From positions 558,001 through 622,000 of the forward strand of contig NZ_SLVF01000004.1 of the NCBI RefSeq assembly GCF_004345365.1: 64,000 nt of DNA. The letters are read 5' to 3'. The position numbers and the translations under genes are program-made. Below are positions 53,026 through 61,919 of this stretch, one piece after another. Positions within the stretch are counted from its first letter, which is position 1; each line of letters begins with the position of its first letter. The notes under the pieces were generated by a model that was not told the origin of the DNA, searched no databases, and saw nothing but the letters and a program-made list of their open reading frames with translations. The DNA is from Kribbella sp. VKM Ac-2568. Its GTDB lineage: Bacteria > Actinomycetota > Actinomycetes > Propionibacteriales > Kribbellaceae.

Positions 53026-53778
53026 CTACGTCGGTTCGACGTGGGTCGGGTTGAGCACCCGGGCGAGGAAGTTGCGGGTGCGGTTGTGCTGCGGGTTGCC
53101 GATCACCTCGGCCGGCGGGCCCTGCTCGACGATGACGCCGGCGTCCATGAAGACGACCCGGTCCGCGACCTCGCGGGCGAAGGCCATCTCGTGGGTGACC
53201 ACGAGCATCGTCATCCCGTCCAGGGCGAGCTTGCGCATCACCGTCAGGACATCGCCGACGAGTTCGGGGTCGAGCGCCGAGGTCGGCTCGTCGAACAGCA
53301 TCAGCTGCGGGTCCATCGACAGCGCCCGGGCGATCGCGACCCGCTGCTGCTGTCCGCCGGACAACTGCATCGGGTAGGCGAGCACCTTGTCGTTCAGGCC
53401 GACCCGGTCCAGATTGGCCCGGGCGATCTTCTCGGCCTCGGCCGAGCCACGCTTCAGCACCGTCGTCTGGGCGACCGTGCAGTTGGCCAGCACGTTGAGG
53501 TGTGGGAACAGGTTGAACTGCTGGAACACCATGCCGATCTGGGAGCGGGCGGCGTCCAGGTGACAGTCCCGGTCGGTGATGTCCTCGCCGCGGACGATCA
53601 CCTGGCCCTCCTCCGGGACCTCCAGCAGATTGACGCAGCGCAGCAGCGTGGACTTGCCCGAGCCGGACGGCCCGATCACGCAGACCACCTCGCGCTGCTC
53701 GACGGTGAAGTCGATACCGCGCAGGACGTGGTTGGTGCCGAACGACTTGTGCAGGTTCTTGATCTCCACCAGTGCCAT
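53026..53778 (-). CDS. Amino-acid ABC transporter ATPase (GlnQ type)
   Basis: The 250-residue ATPase has Walker [10 protein letters not shown] (about 33-41), signature LSGGQQQR, Walker [15 protein letters not shown] and H-loop [12 protein letters not shown], wording typical of polar amino-acid importers. The ATG shares one base with the permease stop (TGATG). The order binding protein, permease, ATPase is on the minus strand. Confidence 0.95.
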   Translation of the reverse strand: MALVEIKNLHKSFGTNHVLRGIDFTVEQREVVCVIGPSGSGKSTLLRCVNLLEVPEEGQVIVRGEDITDRDCHLDAARSQIGMVFQQFNLFPHLNVLANCTVAQTTVLKRGSAEAEKIARANLDRVGLNDKVLAYPMQLSGGQQQRVAIARALSMDPQLMLFDEPTSALDPELVGDVLTVMRKLALDGMTMLVVTHEMAFAREVADRVVFMDAGVIVEQGPPAEVIGNPQHNRTRNFLARVLNPTHVEPT

Positions 53779-54599
53779 CAGCGCGCCCTCGCAGCCTTCG
53801 CCTCGAGCCGGCGGACCAGGATGCCCAGCGGCAGGGTGATGATCAGGTAGCAGAAGCCGGCGGTGACCAGCGGGGTCAGGTTGGCGTAGGTGTTCGCCAG
53901 GTCCCGGCCGAACCCGGTCAGCTCGTACGCCTCGGCGCTGGTGCCGATGATGAACACCAGCGACGAGTCCTTCACCAGCAGGATCAGGTCGTTCGTCAAC
54001 GGCGGCAGCACGATCCGGAACGCCTGTGGCAGCACGATCTTCCGGGTCGCCAGGCCGAACGGCATGCCGAGCGAGCGGGCCGCCTCGATCTGCCCCTTCG
54101 GAACCGCCTGGATGCCGGCCCGGATCACCTCGGCCATGTACGCCGCGGCGACGATGCCCAGCGCGAGCCAGACCACGCCGTACGGGTCGAGCGGGATCGT
54201 CAGACCCTCGAACGCCAGCGGCAGCAGGCTGAACGCGATGAACACCACGATGGCCGGCAGGCCTCGGAAGAACTCGATGTAGGCGGTCGCGATCCACCGG
54301 TACGGGCCGACGCTGGACAGCCGCATCAGCGCCAGCAGGGTGCCGCCGAGCAGGCCGATCACGAAAGCGCCGGCGGTGTACTCCAGCGTCTTCACCAGGG
54401 CCTGCATCAGACCGTCCTCGAAGGCGGCCTTGATGTACTGCGGCTTGAAGAAGACGCTGACGATCTGAGCCCAGTCGGCCGTGAAGGCCGCCACCAGGAC
54501 TAGTGCAATCAGGATCGCGTACTGGATCCAGCGGGAGCGCTGAGCCCGCTGCCGCGGGCTCAGCCCCTTCCGCTCAACGGTGTCGATCGGTGCGCTCAC
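53778..54599 (-). CDS. Amino-acid ABC transporter permease (HisM/GlnP type)
   Basis: The 273-residue permease has a cytoplasmic N-terminus, a helix, and the conserved domain with [40 protein letters not shown] and the EAA loop IEAARSLGM...[11 protein letters not shown]. This is the His/Glu/Gln/Arg/opine permease family. The GTG start overlaps the binding-protein stop (GTGA). Confidence 0.93.
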   Translation of the reverse strand: MSAPIDTVERKGLSPRQRAQRSRWIQYAILIALVLVAAFTADWAQIVSVFFKPQYIKAAFEDGLMQALVKTLEYTAGAFVIGLLGGTLLALMRLSSVGPYRWIATAYIEFFRGLPAIVVFIAFSLLPLAFEGLTIPLDPYGVVWLALGIVAAAYMAEVIRAGIQAVPKGQIEAARSLGMPFGLATRKIVLPQAFRIVLPPLTNDLILLVKDSSLVFIIGTSAEAYELTGFGRDLANTYANLTPLVTAGFCYLIITLPLGILVRRLEAKAARAR

Positions 54600-55444
54600 T
54601 TCTTAGGCTCAACCCCGAACCACTTCTTGTAGATCTCGTTGTACTTGCCGTCGGACTGGGCCGAGGTGAGCAGCGTGTTGAACTTCTCCACCAACTTCGG
54701 GCCGCTGCCGTCCTTGAGCGCGCCGAAGCCGTACTGCTCGCCGGTGTTGAACTCGGCCGCGACGGCGGTGTCCGGGTTCTCCTTGACGAAGTCGTAGAGC
54801 ACGCCGTTGTCGTTGATGCCGGCGTCGACGCGACCCGACTTGACGTTGTTCTCCTGCAGCGCGAGGTCGTTGAAGACGACGACCGTGAAGCCGATCTTCT
54901 TGGCCTGCTCGTCGGCGAAGTCCTTACCGGTGGTGTCGGCCTGGACCCCGACCTTCTTGCCCTTCAGGTCCTCGAGCGACTTGTAGGGGGCGTCCTTCTT
55001 CACCAGCAGCACCTGGGTGGCGTCCATGTACGGCGCGGTGATGCTGATCGCGGCCTGCCGGGCCGGCGTGATCGTCATCGCGCCCATGCCCATGTCGCAC
55101 TTCTTCGCCTGGAAGGCGGCGCCCGAGGTGACCTGGGCCCACTCGATGTTGACGACCTCCTGCTCCAGGCCGAGGTCCTTGGCGAGCAGGTCGAGCAGGT
55201 CCACGTCGAAGCCGACGACCTTGTTGCCGTCCTTGTACTGGAACGGCTTGTACGGCAGGTGCGTGCAGACGGTGAGCTTGCCGGACTTGACCAGCGTGAT
55301 GCCGGCCGCCGCGGCCTTGTCCTCGCCTCCTCCGCCACTGCTCGATTCGTCGCTGCCGCACGCGGAAAGGACGAGAGCGAACACGGCGACCGACGCGGCG
55401 GCGGCCATGACCTTACTCTTGCGGAGGGTGGGGACGATGTTCAT
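54596..55444 (-). CDS. Amino-acid ABC transporter substrate-binding lipoprotein
   Basis: The 282-residue protein has a signal peptide ending in lipobox LSAC (Cys near residue 30), a Ser/Gly/Glu-rich linker, then a family 3 solute-binding fold: GKLTVCTHLPYKPFQYKDGN, VGFDVDLLDLLAKDLG, DMGMGAMTITPARQAAISIT, and the hinge KKVGVQADTTGKDFADEQA. The fold and partners point to a polar or acidic amino acid; the ligand is not determined. The ATG at 55444 was chosen with AGGAG nine bases upstream. Its promoter lies in the divergent gap before malic enzyme. Confidence 0.92.
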   Translation of the reverse strand: MNIVPTLRKSKVMAAAASVAVFALVLSACGSDESSSGGGGEDKAAAAGITLVKSGKLTVCTHLPYKPFQYKDGNKVVGFDVDLLDLLAKDLGLEQEVVNIEWAQVTSGAAFQAKKCDMGMGAMTITPARQAAISITAPYMDATQVLLVKKDAPYKSLEDLKGKKVGVQADTTGKDFADEQAKKIGFTVVVFNDLALQENNVKSGRVDAGINDNGVLYDFVKENPDTAVAAEFNTGEQYGFGALKDGSGPKLVEKFNTLLTSAQSDGKYNEIYKKWFGVEPKK

Positions 55445-55801
55445 CGCTAGGACTCCTCGACACTTGTACTGGAACTCCGGTCCAGACGTTACCGGCCCGG
55501 AATGACCGCATCCTGACACAGCAGGCAGGTGCCTGTCGGCTGGTAACGGTCGCCGAGACTCGATCGTCACCGTCCCGCCGCATCCGCGGGCCCTGTGAAG
55601 ACCTTGTGGGGGTGCTCACAGAGCAGACCAGTGCCGCCTGTGGTTTACTCGTAGCCACGGGTGACCCCCGAGTGGCAATGGCGGTGCTCGACGCACCCGA
55701 TCGAACCGCCCCAGCCCCCACTTCCCTGTAACCGCTTGCCCACCCTTCGTGGTGGGCCGCTCTGCTTTTGTCTCCGCTCCGCTGTTCATCGAAGGGTCAC
55801 C
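55445..55801 (+). promoter_or_regulatory. Divergent intergenic region with structured malic-enzyme leader
   Basis: No gene is seen. Toward the malic enzyme there are three consecutive foldable elements: ACTCG/CGAGT (55647-55651, 55669-55673); GGCGGT/ACCGCC (55680-55685, 55705-55710) enclosing GGTGC/GCACC; and GCCCACC/GGTGGGC (55738-55744, 55751-55757). The last is followed by CTCTGCTTTTG, which looks like a terminator with a short T-run before the ribosome site GAAGGG. This arrangement fits an attenuator or riboswitch, not a known class I can name. The minus side should hold the amino-acid transporter promoter. Confidence 0.5.
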
Positions 55802-57016
55802 ATGGTTGCCGAAGCCTTCCCGTCCGACTCCGTCTCCGACCCGTACGCCGGTGATCCGGTGTTCGACCTGCACGTCGGTGGCAAGATCGAGGTCACCTCG
55901 GCGGTGCACGTCACCAACGCCGACGAGTTGTCGATGGCCTACACCCCCGGCGTCGCCCGGGTCTGTACCGCGATCGCCGAGGACCCGTCGCTGGTCCGCA
56001 AGTACACCTGGAAGTCCAACGTGGTCGCCGTCGTCACCGACGGCACCGCGGTACTCGGACTCGGCGACATCGGGCCGGCCGCGTCGTTGCCGGTGATGGA
56101 GGGCAAAGCCCTTCTCTTCAAGGAGTTCGGCGGCGTCGACTCGGTGCCGATCGCGCTGGACTGCACCGACGTGGACGAGTTCGTCGAGACCGTCGTCCGG
56201 CTGGCCCCGACCTTCGGCGGCATCAACCTGGAGGACATCTCGGCGCCGCGCTGCTTCGAGATCGAGCGCAAGCTGAAGGAACGCCTCGACATCCCGGTCT
56301 TCCACGACGACCAGCACGGTACGGCGGTCGTCGTACTGGCGGCGCTTCGCAACGCCCTCCGACTCACCGGACAGAATGGAATTAGCAGGGCCATCGAGGA
56401 CATCCGGGTGGTCATCTCGGGCGCGGGTGCGGCCGGGGTGGCGTGTGCGCGGATCCTCTTGCAGGCAGGCGTCGGCGACCTGGCCGTTGTCGACAGCAAG
56501 GGTGTTCTGTCGGAGGACCGGGCCGATCTCAACCCGGTGAAGCTGTCGCTGGCCAAGGACACGAACACGGGCGGTCTGTCCGGCCGACTGGTGGACGCGC
56601 TCGACGGCGCCGATGTGTTCCTCGGCGTCTCCGGCGGCACAGTGCCCGAGGAGGCCGTCGCGCGGATGGCGCCCGGGGCGATGATCTTCGCGCTGGCGAA
56701 CCCGAACCCTGAGGTCCACCCGGACATCGCCCACCGGCACGCCGCGGTGGTCGCCACCGGTCGTTCCGACTTCCCGAACCAGATCAACAACGTGCTCGCG
56801 TTCCCGGGCATCTTCCGCGGCGCCTTCGACGTGAACGCCTCCCGCATCACCGAAGGCATGAAGCTCGCCGCCGCCGAAGCCCTCGCCGCGCTGATCTCCG
56901 ACGACGACCTCCGCCCGGACTACGTCATCCCCTCGCCGTTCGACCCCCGGGTCGCCCCGGCCGTGGCCGCCGCCGTCGCCGATGCCGCCCGCCAGGACGG
57001 CGTAGCCCGCGGCTGA
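55802..57016 (+). CDS. NAD(P)-dependent malic enzyme
   Basis: The 404-residue enzyme decarboxylates malate to pyruvate. It has the N-terminal LSMAYTPGVARVCTAIAEDP, the metal-binding VFHDDQHGTAVVVLAALRNAL, the Rossmann GAGAAGVACARILL, and the C-terminal IFALANPNPE and ASRITEGMKLAAAEALA. The length is that of the small bacterial malic enzymes without a phosphotransacetylase domain; cofactor preference is not determined. The start is ATG 55802 with GAAGGG six bases upstream; a longer reading goes through the structured leader. Confidence 0.93.
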   Translation: MVAEAFPSDSVSDPYAGDPVFDLHVGGKIEVTSAVHVTNADELSMAYTPGVARVCTAIAEDPSLVRKYTWKSNVVAVVTDGTAVLGLGDIGPAASLPVMEGKALLFKEFGGVDSVPIALDCTDVDEFVETVVRLAPTFGGINLEDISAPRCFEIERKLKERLDIPVFHDDQHGTAVVVLAALRNALRLTGQNGISRAIEDIRVVISGAGAAGVACARILLQAGVGDLAVVDSKGVLSEDRADLNPVKLSLAKDTNTGGLSGRLVDALDGADVFLGVSGGTVPEEAVARMAPGAMIFALANPNPEVHPDIAHRHAAVVATGRSDFPNQINNVLAFPGIFRGAFDVNASRITEGMKLAAAEALAALISDDDLRPDYVIPSPFDPRVAPAVAAAVADAARQDGVARG

Positions 57017-57180
57017 CCCGCAGAGCAACCAGTACGCCCGGTACGCCGCGTCCCCTGCGCCCGACGTACCGGCGTACTGGTCTCCGCCTTCCGACCAACC
57101 CCGCGCTCGGACCCGCCGCCCCTCGAGGGTTGACCCCTGGGAGTGGGGGTAGCCCCCCGAGATTCTGGGCGGGCAACCCT

Positions 57181-57316
57181 GCGTTTGAGGGGTGGTCCCC
57201 TCAAACGCCGGCGATCTGCTGCCGTCCGGCCCGAGGGGGCTCACCGCGGGGGTTGTGGGTTGTGCCCCCGGGCGTTCGAGGGGTAACCCACAACACGAGT
57301 GGGTAACCCTCTCGAA
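57181..57316. repeat. Three adjacent dyads in the malic-enzyme downstream spacer
   Basis: A perfect 12-bp hairpin, GCGTTTGAGGGG/CCCCTCAAACGC with loop TGGT (57181-57208), comes first. GTTGTGGGTT (57252-57261) pairs perfectly with AACCCACAAC (57285-57294). The second arm overlaps another near-dyad, TTCGAGGGGTAACCCAC (57275-57291) with 57299-57316. The last two share bases and exclude each other, as in alternative folds. Confidence 0.7.
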
Positions 57317-57557
57317 TCGCGCGGGATGTGGGTTGGGTGAGCGGCGGTGGGATGCGGCGAGTGCCAGTGGCGGGTTCTACGACCGCTGGCGACTTGTTGG
57401 GCGTCAGTGGCCGAACAACCTGCTATCGAGTGCCCCGGGGACCCACTTTGTGCGCCGGTTGAGTGTGCGGGTCGCGGGGATCTGCTCAGCTGGTGCACAA
57501 GGTGCCGGTTTCGGGGGTCCCGCTTCCCCTCCGGGCAAAGGAACACCCCGACCTTCC

Positions 57558-57631
57558 GGGCGAGGCAGCTCCCCGAACGTCTGGGCAAGCAACTCCCCGA
57601 GCGTCTGGGTGGAGGAGCTCCCCGGCCGTTG
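57558..57631. repeat. Three degenerate tandem units of about 25 bases
   Basis: Units at 57558-57582, 57583-57606 and 57607-57631 follow the pattern GGGCRAGSMRCTCCCCGARCGTCT. On the minus strand they read as QTLGELLAQTFGELP-like peptide repeats, in a frame that lacks other support. Confidence 0.55.
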
Positions 57632-57674
57632 TCGCCACACCTCCCAGCGGCTCCGGGATAGCTGCGTTCCTTCC

Positions 57675-57762
57675 CTGGTCGGGGTGGTGTGGGTCAAGAG
57701 TCGGAACTTGTTCCGATCCCGAAGGGACGCGAAGCGCTCTTGACGCACACCGGCCCGACCAG
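57675..57762. ncRNA. 88-nt palindromic element, predicted stem with three-hairpin head
   Basis: Arms 57675-57700 and 57737-57762 pair at 23 of 26 positions (segments CTGGTCGGG, GGTGTG and GTCAAGAG match exactly). Between them 36 bases divide without remainder into three small hairpins: TCGGAACTTGTTCCGA, TCCCGAAGGGA and CGCGAAGCG. This is a four-way junction on a long stem. No known RNA family or terminator looks like this to me. It may be a structured RNA, a protein-bound DNA cruciform or a REP-like mobile repeat. Transcription is not shown. Confidence 0.5.
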
Positions 57763-57924
57763 CACGGTCACGCAGCCCGGGGACGCAACCACCTCCGCCC
57801 CACTGGCGGAACTCCTCTGCTGTTGGCCGGCCAGCACCTCTGCCGATACGCGCGACTCGTGACCGGCGTACCGGCGTACCGGCCTACTGGTGTTGCGGGC
57901 GTCGGGTCGCCTAGCGTCTGGGGG

Positions 57925-58518
57925 ATGGAGAGCAGGCGTGCGATCGAGTGGTCTGAGGCGGCTTGGCTGAACCCGCCGGAGGCGGTGCTGGCCGATGGGA
58001 CCAATCTGCTGGTCACGGCGCGGAAGGGCAGCGACTTCTGGCGGACCACCAGTTACGGGTTCGTGCACGACGACGGGCATGCGCTGCTGACGGACTTCCC
58101 GCCGGAGTCGGCGCTCGAGGTCGGGTTCGTGGTCGCGTTCGACGAGTTGTACGACCAGGCCGGGCTGCTGGTCCGGGTGGACGAGGAGACCTGGGTCAAG
58201 GCCGGGATCGAGTTCACCGACGGGGTTCCGCACCTCGGCTCCGTCGTCACGCACGGCCGCTCCGACTGGTCACTCGCGCCGGTGGCCGACTGGGCGGGCC
58301 GGGAGGTGACCATCCGGGTGAGCCGGTCGGGCGACGCCCTGACGATGCGGGCGCGCTGCGAGGACGAACCCTGGCAACTGTTCCGGGTGGCGCCGCTCGA
58401 TCCCGCGGCGACGGCTGCCGCCGGACCGTTCACCTGCGCGCCCACCCGGCACGGCCTGACGGTCCGCTTCACCTCCTTCGTCGTCACCACTCCCGACGAA
58501 GCCCTCCATCTCGACTGA
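57925..58518 (+). CDS. DUF1349 concanavalin-like protein
   Basis: The 197-residue protein is all-beta by pattern and matches DUF1349: FWRTTSYGFVHDDGHALL, FDELYDQAGLLVRVDEETWVKAGIEF, GVPHLGSVVTHGRSDWS. These are cytosolic jelly-roll proteins with a possible sugar-binding role. The ATG at 57925 is seven bases after TAGCGT, so probably leaderless. It is 25 bases upstream of the oxidoreductase gene. Confidence 0.85.
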   Translation: MESRRAIEWSEAAWLNPPEAVLADGTNLLVTARKGSDFWRTTSYGFVHDDGHALLTDFPPESALEVGFVVAFDELYDQAGLLVRVDEETWVKAGIEFTDGVPHLGSVVTHGRSDWSLAPVADWAGREVTIRVSRSGDALTMRARCEDEPWQLFRVAPLDPAATAAAGPFTCAPTRHGLTVRFTSFVVTTPDEALHLD

Positions 58519-58542
58519 GCCCAGGGCACTAGGGTGGAGGGC

Positions 58543-59511
58543 ATGCTTGCTGCCTACGTTGCCGGGTTCGACGCCGAGGATCCTGTCTCCGCGCTGGAGG
58601 TGGGGGTGCGGCCGGAGCCGGTGGCGCCGGACGGGTGGGTGACCATCGACGTCAAGGCGACCGCGCTGAATCACCACGACCTGTGGTCGCTGAAGGGCGT
58701 CGGGCTGGCGGAGAAGAGCCTGCCGATGATCCTGGGCTGCGACGCCGCGGGGATCGACCCGGACGGCAACGAGGTGGTCGTGCACGCGGTGATCTCGGAC
58801 CCGGCGTGGAAGGGCGACGAGACGCTCGACCCGAAGCGGTCGCTGCTGAGCGAGCGGTACCAGGGCACGCTGGCCGAGAAGGTCGTGGTGCCCGCCGGCA
58901 ACGTCGTACCGAAGCCGGCCGGGCTGAGCTTCGAGGAGGCCGCGTGCCTGCCGACGGCCTGGCTCACGGCGTACCGGATGTTGTTCACCCAATCGGGGCT
59001 GAAGCCGGGTGACACCGTGCTGGTGCAGGGTGCCGGTGGCGGCGTCGCGACCTCGCTGATCACGCTGGCCCGGGCCGCGGGCATCCGGGTCTGGGCGACG
59101 AGCCGGGACGAGGGCAAGCGGGCGAAGGCCGTCGAGATCGGCGCGCACGAGGCGTTCGAGTCCGGGGCGCGGCTGCCCGAGCGCGTCGACGCTGTGATGG
59201 AGACCGTCGGCCAGGCGACCTGGTCGCACTCGCTGAAGTCGCTCAAGCAGGGCGGCACGCTGGTGATCTCCGGCGCGACCAGCGGGCAGGCGCCGAAGTC
59301 GGCCGAGCTCAACCGGATCTTCTTCCTGCAACTGCGGGTGCAGGGCTCCACAATGGGCACCCGGACCGAGCTCGCGGAGTTGGTGCGGTTCATGGCGAAC
59401 GCCGGGATCAAGCCGCACATCGACACCACGCTGGCGCTGGCCGACGCCCGCAAGGGATTCGCCAAGATGCACGAGGGCGACGTGTTCGGCAAGATCGTCT
59501 TCACGGTCTGA
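58543..59511 (+). CDS. Zinc-independent quinone oxidoreductase, MDR family
   Basis: The 322-residue enzyme has an N-terminal GroES-like domain (VKATALNHHDLWSLKGVG, LGCDAAGIDPDGNEV) and a Rossmann domain with VLVQGAGGGVATSLITLARA. The catalytic zinc histidine set is incomplete, as in quinone oxidoreductases of the MDR superfamily, which use NADPH. The ATG at 58543 is seven bases after TAGGGT. Nine bases separate it from the acetyltransferase gene, so they may be one operon. Confidence 0.88.
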   Translation: MLAAYVAGFDAEDPVSALEVGVRPEPVAPDGWVTIDVKATALNHHDLWSLKGVGLAEKSLPMILGCDAAGIDPDGNEVVVHAVISDPAWKGDETLDPKRSLLSERYQGTLAEKVVVPAGNVVPKPAGLSFEEAACLPTAWLTAYRMLFTQSGLKPGDTVLVQGAGGGVATSLITLARAAGIRVWATSRDEGKRAKAVEIGAHEAFESGARLPERVDAVMETVGQATWSHSLKSLKQGGTLVISGATSGQAPKSAELNRIFFLQLRVQGSTMGTRTELAELVRFMANAGIKPHIDTTLALADARKGFAKMHEGDVFGKIVFTV

Positions 59512-59519
59512 CACCGCCG

Positions 59520-60032
59520 ATGGAACCTGTGATCCGCCGCGCCGAGGTGGCCGACGCCGAGGCCGGCGCGTGGTGCCACCTGCTGTGCTGGCGCGAGACG
59601 TACGGCGGACTGGTCGAGCCCGCGGTGCTGGCCGAGAAGACAGGTGACGTCGGGCGCCGGACGGAGAAGTGGGCCGGGGCGATCGAGGCCGGCCTGGTCC
59701 GGTGGATCGCGCTCGACCCTGATCCTTCGGTCCCGGTCGAGGACCGGGTGATCGGGTTCTCGTCGCCTGGCCCCTCACGAGATGAGGATGCGCCGACGCC
59801 GCTGGAGCTGTACGCGATCTATGTCCGGGAGAAGTGGTGGGGCAGCGGGCTCGGGTACCGGCTGCTCGACGTTGCCATCGGCAAGGAACCCGCCAGCCTG
59901 TGGGTGCTGGAGGGCAACCAGCGGGCCCGGGCGTTCTACCGCCGCCAGGGTTTCGCGGAGGACGGCGTACGGGTGGACGAGCCGTTCTTCGGCGTACCGG
60001 AGATCAGGATGGTCCGGCCCGCCGTACCGTGA
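59520..60032 (+). CDS. GNAT-family N-acetyltransferase
   Basis: The 170-residue protein has the GNAT pattern: N-terminal RRAEVADAEAGAWCHLLCWRE, strand LELYAIYVREKWWGSGLGYRLL with the acetyl-CoA loop (RxxGxG-like KWWGSGLG), and C-terminal NQRARAFYRRQGF. It acetylates an unknown amine. It directly follows the quinone oxidoreductase gene. Confidence 0.9.
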   Translation: MEPVIRRAEVADAEAGAWCHLLCWRETYGGLVEPAVLAEKTGDVGRRTEKWAGAIEAGLVRWIALDPDPSVPVEDRVIGFSSPGPSRDEDAPTPLELYAIYVREKWWGSGLGYRLLDVAIGKEPASLWVLEGNQRARAFYRRQGFAEDGVRVDEPFFGVPEIRMVRPAVP

Positions 60033-60192
60033 GCCGGTGACAGCGGCACTGATGTGACAGTGGACCGGCGTGACGTTTCATGGCTGAAACATTGCCGTCG
60101 CACCGGGGCAACGAGGCTGGCGCAGTCTGGTCCTACCGCGGGAAACCCCCACGGTTTCGATCCGCCCGATCGATGAGGGAGCAGGAGTGCCC

Positions 60193-60489
60193 ATGAGGCC
60201 GACCTTGACGGTGATCGCCGACCCCGCCGACCGTTGGATGATGCGGGCCGCGTGTATCGGCCAGGCGCCGGCGTACGACGAGACCGCCACCCAGTGGGAG
60301 CAGCGCAAGGCCCAGGCGATCTGCCTGACCGCGTGCCCGGTGATCGAGGAGTGCCGCGAGTGGGCCCGCCGGACCAAGTTCACCGGTACCGCCGCCGGCG
60401 AGAAGTTCCTCTCCGGCCGTCGCCGGGGCCGCCCCGGACCCCAGGAACGCCGCCGCCCCGCCGCGATCGAGGAGCAGCAGGCCAGCTAG
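60193..60489 (+). CDS. Atypical Wbl (WhiB-like) protein
   Basis: The 98-residue protein has four cysteines at 21, 44, 48 and 54 in a WhiB-like frame, but the middle pair is C-x3-C (AICLTACPVIEEC) rather than C-x2-C, and the GVWGG turn is replaced by FTGTAAGEKF. The C-terminus is basic (GRRRGRPGPQERRR). It should still be a cluster-binding regulator. ATG 60193 has GGAG six bases upstream; a GTG two codons earlier is possible. A GTTTCA/TGAAAC dyad (60075-60090) lies upstream. Confidence 0.8.
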   Translation: MRPTLTVIADPADRWMMRAACIGQAPAYDETATQWEQRKAQAICLTACPVIEECREWARRTKFTGTAAGEKFLSGRRRGRPGPQERRRPAAIEEQQAS

Positions 60490-60585
60490 TCACCAGACGC
60501 GAACTGCCCCCACCGGCCAAGCTGGTGGGGGCAGTTTCCGTACTGCGGGAGGCTGGCTGGCGTCTGCTGACCGTGACCGTGGACG

Positions 60586-61815
60586 TCAGACCCCGACCAG
60601 CTCGTCCGTCCGCTCCTCGACCTTCACGGTCCGGCGGAAGGGGGAGGTGATGGTCGCCAGCACGTACTGGCGGTTGCGGGTGAAGGCGACGATCGCCAGC
60701 GCCAGGTAGATGCCGGAGAGGACGTACCGTCCGGTCTGGCCCGGGATCGCGAACTGCACCATGAACAACCCGAGCAGCGTCCAGGCCGCCCAGCGCGGGA
60801 AGCGCAGTGTCAGCAGCACCGCGATACCGAGCAGCGTCTGGGTCGCCGTCAGCAGGAACTCCTCGACCTGCCGTCCGTCGAGTTGCAGGGCGGCCGGACC
60901 GCCGCCGAGCCCGTAGGCGATCGGCAGGCTTCCGATCAGCAGCGTCCACTGGTTCACCTTGGCGGAGATCAGCAGGCCGAGCGCGGCAGCGCCCTTGCCC
61001 CGCCAGGCGAACAGGATCGCCACGATGAACTCGGGCGCCTCGGAGGCCAGCGGAGCCAGCCACTGCACCAGCAGGAACTGGTCGATCCCCAGCGTGTGCC
61101 CGCCCTCGACCAGCGAGTCCGCGAACGGCTCGGCCGACAGCAGGATCACCCCGGCCGAGACCAGGAACATGGAGATGACGGCAGTCCGCCGCTGGACCTT
61201 CGCGAGTCCGCCGATCCGCTTGGCGGGCCCGACCAGGTCGGGCTCCTCGTCGTGCTCGGAGGCGGCCGCTCGCCAGAGGTAGTAGGCGAAGAAGGCCAGC
61301 AGGGCGATGCCGAGCAGCAGGTGGATCTCGCCGGTGATCGGGATGATGAACGCGACCACGCTGGCGACCGCCAGGAAGCCGAGCTCACGGCGGTACCCAG
61401 ACTCCAGCACCAGCGCCTTCACGGTCTTCCCGCTGCGCTTGCCGGCGACGTACAGGCTGATCAGTACGACGCTGGACCAGCCGAGTCCGAGCAGGAGCCG
61501 GTTGGATCCGGTCATGTTGGCGGCGGCGTAGGCGACATACTCAGGCTGGCTGCCGGCGGTGTGCGCGAAGTAGAGGTCCACGGCGTACTCGGGGAGCACG
61601 GCGATGACCGCCAGCAGCGCGATCGCCAGGCCGCCGGAGATGTCGACCTCGGCGGCCTCGGCGGCCCAGGCCAGTACGAACGATGCCGCGACCACCCCGA
61701 GCCCGAAGACGACGATGCCGAGTGGGGCGGACAGTTCGACGCCGGCCAGTCGCAGGGCGACGGCCGGCACTGCCGCGAGGAGGCAGAGAAGCACGGGGCG
61801 GAGAGCTCTGATCAC
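60586..61815 (-). CDS. Cation/proton exchanger, CaCA-like
   Basis: The 409-residue membrane protein has 10-11 helices. Two related motifs, ALLAVIAVLPEYAVDLYFAH and WLAPLASEAPEFIVAILFAW, carry the paired acidic residues of the alpha-repeats that bind the cation in sodium/calcium exchangers. The GTG at 61815 gives a normal N-terminus. A 24-bp dyad 25 bases upstream is shared with the divergent ArsR gene, so the exchanger is probably metal-regulated. Confidence 0.85.
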   Translation of the reverse strand: MIRALRPVLLCLLAAVPAVALRLAGVELSAPLGIVVFGLGVVAASFVLAWAAEAAEVDISGGLAIALLAVIAVLPEYAVDLYFAHTAGSQPEYVAYAAANMTGSNRLLLGLGWSSVVLISLYVAGKRSGKTVKALVLESGYRRELGFLAVASVVAFIIPITGEIHLLLGIALLAFFAYYLWRAAASEHDEEPDLVGPAKRIGGLAKVQRRTAVISMFLVSAGVILLSAEPFADSLVEGGHTLGIDQFLLVQWLAPLASEAPEFIVAILFAWRGKGAAALGLLISAKVNQWTLLIGSLPIAYGLGGGPAALQLDGRQVEEFLLTATQTLLGIAVLLTLRFPRWAAWTLLGLFMVQFAIPGQTGRYVLSGIYLALAIVAFTRNRQYVLATITSPFRRTVKVEERTDELVGV

Positions 61816-61839
61816 GCCGTCAAGGTTGCCACCATTTTG

Positions 61840-61863
61840 ATACTTTCGCAATTGCGCAAGTAT
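61840..61863. promoter_or_regulatory. ArsR/SmtB-type operator between exchanger and regulator
   Basis: ATACTTTCGC then AATTGCGCAAGTAT is a 24-bp palindrome with only one mismatched pair (22 of 24 bases symmetric), 25 bases from the exchanger start and 57 from the arsR start. Its layout, a 12-2-12-like dyad with ATA...TAT ends, is typical of SmtB/ArsR repressors. Confidence 0.75.
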
Positions 61864-61919
61864 GAGACCGTGCTCGCCTCCGGCCAGCCGCGTGCCTGCT
61901 GACCGCCGGAGGCGTCACA

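Larger units (their letters stand above)
57017..57924. other. 908-base non-coding region rich in palindromes
   Basis: No gene can be supported. The frames of both strands are Pro/Arg/Gly-rich and end in hairpins. The stretch contains at least four strong dyads and a degenerate triplicated repeat; the main ones are listed separately. No transposase or integrase remnant is seen. Confidence 0.6.

Noticed and set aside
57404..57748. 115-residue minus-strand frame with LGELLAQTFGELP repeats
   Set aside because: The peptide repeat results from a triplicated DNA unit, and the frame ends across the 88-nt palindrome. No start signal.
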